From Bacillota bacterium (GTDB lineage Bacteria > Bacillota > Clostridia > Christensenellales > Aristaeellaceae): 12,173 nt of DNA. The notes under the pieces are model-generated. The model saw nothing but the letters and a program-made list of their open reading frames with translations. It was not told the origin of the DNA and did no database searches. The stretch covers positions 1 to 12,173 of the forward strand of contig JAEWTC010000190.1 in assembly GCA_023459675.1 (NCBI GenBank), written 5' to 3'. Both the position numbers and the translations under genes were made by a program. The number at the start of each line of letters is the position of its first letter. Position 1 is the stretch's first letter. This document shows, piece after piece, positions 1 to 6,033 of this stretch.

Positions 1-496
1 CCAGCAAATTGGCTTCGTTGATACCGCCGGTCGGTACGAACTTCACATCGCCATAAGGCGCGCTCATCGCCTTGATCAGGTTCAGCCCGCCAAGCGCTTC
101 GGCCGGGAAGAATTTCACGGTGTTCAACCCAAGAGACAGGGCCACTTCGATATCCGTCGGGTTTGCGCAGCCGGGCAGTATCGGCACGCCGGCCTTTTTA
201 CAATGCTTTACCACGTCCGGGTTAATCCCGGGGCTGACGATATAGGCCGCACCGGCCGCTATGGCGCGGTCCGCCTGTTCGGTGGTCAAAACGGTGCCTG
301 CGCCAAGCATTACGTTGGGTAGTTCCTCATGCACGCGGCGGATGGATTCCTCGGCGGCGGCGGAGCGGAAGGTGATCTCCGCAACGGGAAGCCCGCCGTC
401 TGCAAGCGCTTTGCATAAGGGAACCGCGTCGTTTGCGTCTTCAACTTTGATAACGGGTATAATTCCTGCCAGAGAAAGCTTTTGCATGATGTCCAT
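1..496 (-). CDS. eda: KDPG/KHG aldolase (2-dehydro-3-deoxy-phosphogluconate aldolase), C-terminus cut by window edge
   Basis: Class I aldolase that cleaves 2-keto-3-deoxy-6-phosphogluconate to pyruvate and glyceraldehyde 3-phosphate, the last step of uronate degradation, in the cytoplasm. 165 codons are visible of the family's usual 200-215; the C-terminus lies left of base 1. Family marks in order are GIIPVI (residues 11-16), EITFRS with the likely acid/base Glu40 and phosphate-contacting Arg44, GAGTVL (65-70), SPG (88-90), PGCANPTD (108-115), KFFPAEA with Schiff-base Lys128, and PTGGI (155-159). The start at 496 (ATG) is the first usual start codon in a frame that is open all the way back into the end of kduI. 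A second ATG lies at 487. Neither has a good Shine-Dalgarno. The gene is third in the uxaB-kduI-eda unit, 53 bases after the kduI stop, with no promoter or terminator seen between them. Family identity is very secure; the start is moderately secure. Confidence 0.93.
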   Translation of the reverse strand, partial: MDIMQKLSLAGIIPVIKVEDANDAVPLCKALADGGLPVAEITFRSAAAEESIRRVHEELPNVMLGAGTVLTTEQADRAIAAGAAYIVSPGINPDVVKHCKKAGVPILPGCANPTDIEVALSLGLNTVKFFPAEALGGLNLIKAMSAPYGDVKFVPTGGINEANLL

Positions 497-549
497 AACC
501 AGTTCCAGCTCACTTTCAATTTCATTGATCCGACGATAACGGGAGGCGA

Positions 550-1380
550 TTACAGAAGTTTGCTCATGGGAACGGCGTCCATATCGTTAAAGGCCTGGTT
601 TTCGCCGACCATGCCCCAGATAAAGGTATAACCCTGCGTACCGCTGGCGCTGTGAATGGACCAGCTGGGGCTGATCACCGCCTGCTGGTTTCGCACGATG
701 ATGTGCCGGGTCTCCGTCGGCTCGCCCATATAGTGGAACACAACGGCGTCGCTTGGGAGGTTGAAGTACAGGTAAACTTCCATACGCCGGTCGTGTGTGT
801 GGCAGGGCATGGTGTTCCAAACGTTGCCGGGCATCAGGCTGGTCATGCCCATAACAAGCTGGCAGCTGTCTACCTGTCCGGGAAGGATGTACTTGCAGAT
901 CGTGCGGTGGTTGCTTTCCTCCTGCGTGCCGAGCTCTACCTTTTGGCAATCCTCCGGCTTGATGAGCACGGTGGGGTAGGCGCGGTGAGCGGGCGCGCTG
1001 TTGAAATAAAACTTCGCCGGGTTTGCCTGATCCGCGCTTTGGAACACAACGTCCTTGGCGCCAAGACCAACATACAGGCCATCCTTATGACGAAGCGCGA
1101 ACGTTGTGCCATCCACGGCAATCGTTCCCTCGCCGCCGATATTGATAACGCCAAGCTCCCTGCGTTCCAGAAAGCTGGACGCGTGCAGGCAATCGCCGGA
1201 GGGAAGGCTGAGCGAGCTGATGGTCGGCACGGCGCTGCCTGTGATAATGCGGTCAATATGGCTGTAGACCGTGATCACTTCATTTTCCGCAAAAAGATCT
1301 TCGATCAGAAATTCCTGCCGAAGCCTGGCGGTATCATAGTATTTCACATCTCTCGGGTTCGACGCGTTGCGCAGTTCCAT
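550..1380 (-). CDS. kduI: 5-dehydro-4-deoxy-D-glucuronate isomerase (4-deoxy-L-threo-5-hexosulose-uronate ketol-isomerase)
   Basis: Isomerises 5-keto-4-deoxyuronate, the product of unsaturated uronates released by pectate lyases or unsaturated glucuronyl hydrolases, to 2,5-diketo-3-deoxygluconate. KduD would then reduce that product; no kduD is in this window. The protein has 276 residues (E. coli KduI: 278) and a cupin-type fold. The zinc-site motif CHTHDRRMEVY is at 193-203, giving His194, His196 and Glu201, and a fourth ligand His243 sits in WSIHSAS. These match E. coli His196, His198, Glu203 and His245 with a constant offset of two. The ATG at 1380 follows an AAGGAGG ribosome binding site (1390-1396) by 9 bases. 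It lies 82 bases downstream of uxaB in the same direction; that gap holds an inverted repeat at 1407-1423. Co-location with uxaB and eda supports a pectin/uronate role. Confidence 0.97.
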   Translation of the reverse strand: MELRNASNPRDVKYYDTARLRQEFLIEDLFAENEVITVYSHIDRIITGSAVPTISSLSLPSGDCLHASSFLERRELGVINIGGEGTIAVDGTTFALRHKDGLYVGLGAKDVVFQSADQANPAKFYFNSAPAHRAYPTVLIKPEDCQKVELGTQEESNHRTICKYILPGQVDSCQLVMGMTSLMPGNVWNTMPCHTHDRRMEVYLYFNLPSDAVVFHYMGEPTETRHIIVRNQQAVISPSWSIHSASGTQGYTFIWGMVGENQAFNDMDAVPMSKLL

Positions 1381-1389
1381 GGGTGAGGT

Positions 1390-1396
1390 CCTCCTT
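1390..1396 (-). promoter_or_regulatory. Ribosome binding site of kduI
   Basis: AAGGAGG on the minus strand, 9 bases before the kduI ATG. It gives kduI strong independent translation initiation, unlike the following gene eda, which has no such site. Confidence 0.85.
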
Positions 1397-1406
1397 CATC
1401 TTTATA

Positions 1407-1423
1407 CAAACATTGGTTGTTTG
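1407..1423. repeat. 17-base inverted repeat between uxaB and kduI
   Basis: CAAACATTGGTTGTTTG has 6-base perfect arms (CAAACA and TGTTTG) around a 5-base centre. It lies just ahead of the kduI ribosome binding site and next to a TATAAA (minus strand, 1401-1406). It could be a regulator site or a weak mRNA hairpin. There is no T-run, so it does not look like a terminator. A promoter using that TATAAA would start transcription within the ribosome binding site, which makes an internal promoter unlikely. Function is unknown. Confidence 0.4.
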
Positions 1424-1462
1424 AATATTCGTCAGCATACTTTGGATTCCTTTTATGCTAAC

Positions 1463-2932
1463 TTAACCCTGCGGGAAAATTTCGCCCATTGTTACCCGCA
1501 TTCCGTTCATTCGGATCGCCGCTAAATCTTTGGCTACGGCGGAAACCAACCCGGGAATCAGGCTTAAATCCTGGCCCCAGAATTTCTCGTTGCGCAGGAA
1601 CAACGCCGCCTGACGTTCCGCAGGCAGCGCGGAGTGTTCGGCAAAGAAAGTAAGCACGGTTTCGTCGTCAAGAATTGCGTACGGTATGCCGGCACGCTCA
1701 CAAATCAGCGCGCCGTTTTCAATCCGGCTGCCTTGATATAAAGCCATCAGCGCCGCAAGCGAAAAAGTTAGGTGTGCGGGCAGCTTTCCCGTGCTTTCAA
1801 AATAGGCAAGAAAACTCGGCAAACAGCGAGCGCGCCATTTGGAAACGGAGTTCAATGAAATCGACAACAGCGCGTGTTCAATGAATGGGTTCTCAAACCG
1901 GCTGATGACGGCGGCGGCAAAGCTGACCAGATCGTCCTTTGGCAGGGAGAGCGTTGGGATTACCTCGTTTTCCAGCGTATCCAAAATGAACTTGCGGATC
2001 AGCGGATCCGCCATTGCTTGCTTTACAATGTCGTGCCCGCAAAGAAACGCGGCCGGAACGAACGATGTGTGCGCCCCGTTGAGAATACGGACCTTGCGCT
2101 GCTTGTAAGGCTTTTGGTTATCCGTGAAAAGCACGGGCAGCCCGCAGGCGCCCAGCGGGAATTCCGCGGAGATATCCTTCTGCGATTCGATAACCCACAA
2201 GCCAAAGGGCTCCGCGGCGACCAATAACTGATCCTCATACCCAAGCGTTTGCCAAACGGCCTGCGCGTCCTTTTGCGGATACCCTGTTACGATCCGGTCC
2301 ACAAGTGTGGAGGTAAAAACGCAGGCATCCTCCAGCCAGCTTGTAAACCGGTCGCCGAGGTTCCACTGCCTGGCGAGCGACTGGACGCATTGTTTCAAAT
2401 GAATACCATTGTCGTCAATCAGCTCTACGGGAAGAATGATCAGGCCTTTTTGCGTGTCAAAGTGAAAATGCTGCGCCCGCTCATATAAAAACTTCGTCAG
2501 TTTCCCCGGATACGAATGAGGAGGACAGTATTCCAGTTTATCCTCAGAATCCAATACGATACCCGCCTCCGTCGTATTGCTCACGATGAACCGCAGCGTA
2601 TCCAGTCTGGCGAAGGCCGCGTACTTATCATATTCGGAATAAGCGTCCACGGCGTCCTGAACGCTGGTAATCAGCCGCGTATGCTGCACCGGCTTGTTGT
2701 TTTCCATGCCGCGCAGCAATACCGTGTAGCGGCAATCCTGCTCGTGAAACCGTTCCAGGCCGCCATAGGGGATCGGTTTAACCAGAACGATGCCGGCGTT
2801 CAGCTTTCCCGCTTCGTTGGCGACGTCTACCATATAATCTACAAAAGCGCGCAGAAAGTTGCCTTCCCCGAATTGCAGGATTTGGATAGGCCGGTTCAAA
2901 CCGGGCGCGATCGCAGCCGTCAGTCTCCGCAT
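1463..2932 (-). CDS. uxaB: Tagaturonate reductase (altronate oxidoreductase)
   Basis: NADH-dependent reduction of D-tagaturonate to D-altronate in the galacturonate (Ashwell-type isomerase) pathway, acting in the cytoplasm. It is a member of the mannitol dehydrogenase / polyol long-chain dehydrogenase family, 489 residues against 483 for E. coli UxaB. The N-terminal Rossmann segment reads ILQFGEGNFLRAF (18-30), followed by VSNTTEAGI (117-125), ELIDDNG (170-176) and DRIVTGYP (212-219). The catalytic Lys-x4-Asn-x2-His pattern is at Lys280, Asn285 and His288 in KVRILNGAHTS. Whole-length similarity to remembered E. coli UxaB, especially FGEGNFLRAF and SNTTEAGI, favours UxaB over the related fructuronate reductase UxuB. 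The ATG at 2932 has a GAGGAGG ribosome binding site 8 bases upstream. It is the first gene of the unit that continues into kduI and eda. UxaC and UxaA, the flanking pathway steps, are not in the window. Confidence 0.94.
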   Translation of the reverse strand: MRRLTAAIAPGLNRPIQILQFGEGNFLRAFVDYMVDVANEAGKLNAGIVLVKPIPYGGLERFHEQDCRYTVLLRGMENNKPVQHTRLITSVQDAVDAYSEYDKYAAFARLDTLRFIVSNTTEAGIVLDSEDKLEYCPPHSYPGKLTKFLYERAQHFHFDTQKGLIILPVELIDDNGIHLKQCVQSLARQWNLGDRFTSWLEDACVFTSTLVDRIVTGYPQKDAQAVWQTLGYEDQLLVAAEPFGLWVIESQKDISAEFPLGACGLPVLFTDNQKPYKQRKVRILNGAHTSFVPAAFLCGHDIVKQAMADPLIRKFILDTLENEVIPTLSLPKDDLVSFAAAVISRFENPFIEHALLSISLNSVSKWRARCLPSFLAYFESTGKLPAHLTFSLAALMALYQGSRIENGALICERAGIPYAILDDETVLTFFAEHSALPAERQAALFLRNEKFWGQDLSLIPGLVSAVAKDLAAIRMNGMRVTMGEIFPQG

Positions 2933-2958
2933 AATGTATTCCTCCTCAAAACAAATGG

Positions 2959-2974
2959 ATGTAACTATTTACAT
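2959..2974. promoter_or_regulatory. Perfect 6+4+6 inverted repeat in the uxaB leader, candidate operator
   Basis: ATGTAACTATTTACAT (plus strand) has perfect arms ATGTAA/TTACAT around 4 bases. It lies between the uxaB promoter and its ribosome binding site, where a bound repressor would block transcription. The octamer GATGTAAC covering its left arm (2958-2965) recurs exactly in the leader of the divergent regulator (3127-3134). A role as operator is inference; the repeat itself is directly visible. Confidence 0.5.
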
Positions 2975-2986
2975 TCTATCAGCTCA

Positions 2987-3015
2987 ATAGTACGCCCGAA
3001 CGGTGATTTCGTCAA
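2987..3015 (-). promoter_or_regulatory. Promoter of the uxaB-kduI-eda unit
   Basis: The minus strand carries TTGACG (3010-3015) and TACTAT (2987-2992) separated by 17 bases, a good sigma-A arrangement that predicts a start near 2980. An alternative extended -10, TG-A-TAGAAT, lies 14 bases further on (TAGAAT at 2973-2978) with no clear -35. Confidence 0.6.
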
Positions 3016-3080
3016 CGATCAATTCACAGCCGTCCTGCGCGGGGGAGACGGGCGGAAGTCCGTATGCTATTGGATTGATC

Positions 3081-3108
3081 TTGCTTTTTGACTGAAAACG
3101 TTTATACT
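3081..3108 (+). promoter_or_regulatory. Promoter of the LacI-family regulator
   Basis: TTGCTT (3081-3086) and TATACT (3103-3108) are 16 bases apart. Transcription would begin near 3115, so the in-frame TTG at 3088, inside the promoter, cannot be the protein start. A LacI-type palindrome sits in the spacer and touches the -10 box. Confidence 0.55.
3093..3106. promoter_or_regulatory. LacI-type operator candidate, probably autoregulatory
   Basis: TGAAAACGTTTATA contains the perfect palindrome AAACGTTT (3096-3103) with the central CG typical of LacI/GalR and CcpA sites. It overlaps the spacer and -10 of the regulator's own promoter, the usual place for repression. It deviates from the catabolite-response consensus in its right half, so either autoregulation or CcpA control is possible. 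Confidence 0.5.
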
Positions 3109-3153
3109 GTAAATCATGTAAGAAAAGATGTAACCGGTATCAATACGTTAGGG

Positions 3154-4170
3154 ATGGTGAACCCGTTGAATATTTATGACATCTCTGAAAAAGCGGGGGT
3201 TTCAATCGCCACCGTTTCGCGGGTGCTCAACAACAGCGACCGCGTCAGCAAGAAAACCAGGGAAAAAGTTCTGGCCGTTATGGCGGAAAACGATTATATA
3301 CCCAATCCCTTCGCCCGCGGGTTGGGGCTGAAGACCATGCGGACCATCGGGCTGCTCTGCCCTAACGCGTCGGATTACTATCTGGCAAAGGCTTTAAGCT
3401 ATTTGGAGCGTCTCTTGCGCACGCACGGTTACGACAGCATGCTGCTTTGCACCGGCAAGGAACTGAAGGATCGGGAGAAAGGCGTGGAGTGGCTTATCGG
3501 AAAGCATGTCGACGGCATCATCCTGCTGGGTTCCACCTTTGTGGAAGATACGGACGAAGGCAATCTATATCTGCGCAGCGCTTCTAAACATCTTCCGCTG
3601 GTGCTTTTAAACGCGTCGTATGCCTACGAGAACATATACAGCGTTTTATGCGATGATTACCATGCCACCATGACGGCAACCCAGCATCTGCTGGCCAAGG
3701 GCAGGACCAGCATTCTGTACCTGTATCACAATCGTAATTACAGCGGCTTGAAAAAGCTGGCCGGATACAAAGCGGCGCTTAAAAACGCAAACGTTCCGCT
3801 ACAGGATAAGCTCATCCATTTTTATACCGAGGATAAAATGAGCATACCGGATATCCGGGATTACCTTCTTGCGCTGGACAAGAAAGGGCTGTATTTCGAC
3901 GCAGTCATCACTTCGGAGGACGTGCTGGCAGTGGGCGCGTTCAAATACGCGCGCAAGGTTGGCCGCGCCGTACCGGAGGACTTGCCGATCATCGGCTATA
4001 ATAACTCGTCTTTCTGCCTTTGCTGCGAGCCGGAACTGTCGAGCATCGATAACAAGCTGGAGATGCTTTGCCAGCAGTCGGTTTTCACGCTTCTACAGGT
4101 GCTTGCGGGCGAAAGCGTGCCGCAGAAAACCGTATATATGGGGGAGCTCGTTCTGCGCGGCAGCACCTGA
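3154..4170 (+). CDS. LacI-family transcriptional regulator, probable uronate operon regulator
   Basis: DNA-binding repressor of the LacI/GalR family, 338 residues from ATG 3154. The N-terminal helix-turn-helix reads NIYDISEKAGVSIATVSRVLN, followed by DRVSKKTREKV and the hinge YIPNPFARGL. The rest is a periplasmic-binding-protein-like sensor domain, recognisable by IGLL, DGIILLG, LVLLNA, a TATQHLLAKGR segment, AVITSEDVLAVGA and IIGYNNS. The start is uncertain. ATG 3154 has no spaced Shine-Dalgarno. TTG 3166 would give the family-typical N-terminus MNIYDIS and has GGTGA 5 bases upstream. The frame is open back to a TTG at 3088, but that lies in the promoter. It is divergent from uxaB, which suggests that it controls the uronate genes in response to a uronate or KDG-like ligand; the ligand is inference. 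No terminator was found after it. Confidence 0.9.
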   Translation: MVNPLNIYDISEKAGVSIATVSRVLNNSDRVSKKTREKVLAVMAENDYIPNPFARGLGLKTMRTIGLLCPNASDYYLAKALSYLERLLRTHGYDSMLLCTGKELKDREKGVEWLIGKHVDGIILLGSTFVEDTDEGNLYLRSASKHLPLVLLNASYAYENIYSVLCDDYHATMTATQHLLAKGRTSILYLYHNRNYSGLKKLAGYKAALKNANVPLQDKLIHFYTEDKMSIPDIRDYLLALDKKGLYFDAVITSEDVLAVGAFKYARKVGRAVPEDLPIIGYNNSSFCLCCEPELSSIDNKLEMLCQQSVFTLLQVLAGESVPQKTVYMGELVLRGST

Positions 4171-4263
4171 CAAGCGAAGCAAACGGCATGGAAAACGTAT
4201 CGAGCGCGCTTTAAACGCCTGCTTGCGCTTATGCCGCCGTTATGAATCGGTGTGAATCAAATA

Positions 4264-4273
4264 AAAGCGCTTT
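4264..4273. promoter_or_regulatory. Perfect palindrome AAAGCGCTTT upstream of pyrG
   Basis: A 10-base perfect palindrome with a central CG ends 17 bases before the pyrG -35 box. Its form resembles LacI-family half-sites, but no second copy was noticed and pyrG is not a usual LacI target. It may be an upstream site or chance. The rest of 4171-4290 shows no gene, terminator or other structure I can support. Confidence 0.3.
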
Positions 4274-4290
4274 GAGTATATCTTGTGCTA

Positions 4291-4319
4291 TTGACGAACG
4301 ATACCTCAACTGCTAGAAT
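4291..4319 (+). promoter_or_regulatory. Promoter of pyrG
   Basis: TTGACG (4291-4296), 17 bases, then TAGAAT (4314-4319) preceded by TG-C, making an extended -10. The start is predicted near 4326 with a leader of about 33 bases. An AGGAGGGG ribosome binding site lies at 4342-4349. The leader is too short for a terminator/antiterminator. Confidence 0.75.
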
Positions 4320-4359
4320 AAATTTTGTTTATTTTTGACACAGGAGGGGTGCAACGAAT

Positions 4360-5973
4360 ATGGATACGAAATTCGTTTTCGTAACAGGCGGTGTCGTGTC
4401 GTCGCTCGGGAAGGGCATTACCGCAGCCTCGCTTGGCCGTTTGCTCAAATGCAGAGGCTTTCGCGTATCCATCCAGAAGTTTGATCCATACCTCAACGTT
4501 GACCCCGGCACAATGAACCCGTATCAGCACGGCGAGGTGTTCGTCACCGACGACGGCGCTGAAACCGACCTTGATTTAGGCCATTACGAGCGCTTTATCG
4601 ACGAAAATCTGACGCAGGCAAGCAACGTTACGAGCGGCCGCGTTTATAAAACGGTGATCGACCGTGAACGAAAAGGCGAATATCTGGGCGCGACCATCCA
4701 GGTCATCCCGCACATCACCAATGAAATCAAGCGCAACATTCTGGCGGTCAGCCGTACGGAAACCGCGCCTGACGTCGTCATCACAGAAATCGGCGGAACG
4801 GTCGGCGACATCGAAAGTCTGCCGTTTATCGAAGCCGTGCGCCAAATGCGTGCGGAAGTGGGCAGAGAGAACTGCCTGTATCTGCACGTTACGCTGATTC
4901 CCTATCTGAACGCCGCGGGTGAGCTGAAAACGAAGCCGACCCAGCACAGTGTGAAAGAGCTGAGCGGCATCGGCATATCACCGGATATTCTGGTGTGCCG
5001 CAGCGATCACGAGCTGCCTTACGACGTTCGCGAGAAGATCAGCATGTTCTGCAATTTGCCCGTTGAGCGCGTGTTTCAGAATCTAAACGCAAGCTCCTTG
5101 TACGAAGTGCCGCTGATGCTGCATGAGGAAGGCCTTGATACGCAGGTGGTCAAGCTCCTCGGCCTGCCGGAACGGCCGATTGATCTGCGCGAGTGGAGCG
5201 CCATGGTTAAGCGCCAGATGCAAAGCGAAAAGACCGTTACCATCGGGCTCGTCGGCAAATATGTGGAACTGCCGGACGCTTACCTGAGCGTCGTCGAAGC
5301 GCTGACGCACGGCGGCATTCACCATGGGGTGAAGGTAAAGGTGAAATGGATTGCTTCCGAAACCGTGACGCCTGAAAACGTCGCGGGGAAACTTGCCGGA
5401 TGCCAGGGCATCGTCGTGCCCGGTGGCTTCGGCTCCCGCGGCCTGGAAGGCAAAATGAACGCCATTCAGTATGCGCGGGAGAACGGGCTTCCGTTCCTCG
5501 GTCTGTGCCTTGGTATGCAGATGGCCGTGATCGAGTTCGCGCGCCACGTGCTGGAAATGCGGGACGCGCACACAACGGAAGTGGACCCGCATACCACCTA
5601 TCCCGTGATTGACCTGATGGCTGGACAGGATTTGAAAAACCTTGGCGGTACCATGCGTTTGGGCAAATACCGCTGCGTTCTTGCGCCGCAAACGAAGAGT
5701 GAAGCCTCTTATGAGGTTGATGAAATATGGGAGCGTCACCGCCACCGCTATGAGTTTAACAACGAGTATCTGGATCGTTTCACAGCCGCCGGTATGGTAA
5801 TTGCCGGGCGCAATCCGGAACGTAATCTGGTGGAAATCATCGAACTGCCGGATCATCCGTTCTTCGTAGGCGTGCAATTCCACCCGGAGCTGCGCAGCCG
5901 CCCCAACCGCCCGCATCCGCTGTTCCGCGGTTTCATCGGCGCCGCCGTTCAAACCAAGGAAGTTGAAGCCTGA
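4360..5973 (+). CDS. pyrG: CTP synthase (glutamine-hydrolysing)
   Basis: Converts UTP, ATP and glutamine to CTP in the cytoplasm, the last step of de novo pyrimidine nucleotide synthesis; active as a tetramer. It has 537 residues (B. subtilis about 535, E. coli 545). The N-terminal synthase domain has the P-loop GGVVSSLGKG (10-19, Lys18), Lys40, the metal-binding region DGAETDLDLGHYERF with Asp72, and EIGGTVGDIES with Glu143. The C-terminal class I glutamine amidotransferase domain has GGFGSRG, the nucleophile elbow LGLCLGMQ with Cys383, and FHPE with His508 and Glu510, so the full triad is present. The ATG is preceded by AGGAGGGG with about 10 bases spacing. The gene appears monocistronic: its own promoter lies upstream and a strong hairpin terminator follows. 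Confidence 0.99.
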   Translation: MDTKFVFVTGGVVSSLGKGITAASLGRLLKCRGFRVSIQKFDPYLNVDPGTMNPYQHGEVFVTDDGAETDLDLGHYERFIDENLTQASNVTSGRVYKTVIDRERKGEYLGATIQVIPHITNEIKRNILAVSRTETAPDVVITEIGGTVGDIESLPFIEAVRQMRAEVGRENCLYLHVTLIPYLNAAGELKTKPTQHSVKELSGIGISPDILVCRSDHELPYDVREKISMFCNLPVERVFQNLNASSLYEVPLMLHEEGLDTQVVKLLGLPERPIDLREWSAMVKRQMQSEKTVTIGLVGKYVELPDAYLSVVEALTHGGIHHGVKVKVKWIASETVTPENVAGKLAGCQGIVVPGGFGSRGLEGKMNAIQYARENGLPFLGLCLGMQMAVIEFARHVLEMRDAHTTEVDPHTTYPVIDLMAGQDLKNLGGTMRLGKYRCVLAPQTKSEASYEVDEIWERHRHRYEFNNEYLDRFTAAGMVIAGRNPERNLVEIIELPDHPFFVGVQFHPELRSRPNRPHPLFRGFIGAAVQTKEVEA

Positions 5974-5981
5974 AGAAGATC

Positions 5982-6011
5982 AAAACGGCCCGCCATCGCG
6001 CGGGCCGTTTT
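5982..6011. terminator. Bidirectional intrinsic terminator between pyrG and mltG
   Basis: Perfect 12-base arms AAAACGGCCCGC and GCGGGCCGTTTT flank a 6-base loop. The GC-rich stem ends in T-runs on both strands. It lies 8 bases after the pyrG stop and 22 bases beyond the mltG stop, so it can end both convergent transcripts. Confidence 0.92.
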
Positions 6012-6033
6012 CGTAATCCCCAAGAGTCTTTTC

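Noticed and set aside
652..1386. 244-codon open frame on the plus strand opposite kduI
   Set aside because: It mirrors the conserved KduI frame, has no ribosome binding site, and its translation looks like an antisense shadow (rich in His, Ala, Val and Arg).
1463..2932. Fructuronate reductase (UxuB) or mannitol dehydrogenase as the identity of this gene
   Set aside because: FGEGNFLRAF, SNTTEAGI and overall collinearity fit UxaB better; related family members differ at these stretches.
4172..4240. Possible terminator after the LacI-family gene (CGGCAT at 4184-4189 and ATGCCG at 4231-4236)
   Set aside because: The arms are only 6 bases with a loop over 40 bases, neighbouring complementary pieces are in the wrong order, and there is no T-run.
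5083..5952. 289-codon open frame on the minus strand opposite pyrG
   Set aside because: Fully antisense to an unmistakable CTP synthase; no recognisable domain or start signal. GC-rich codon use creates such frames.
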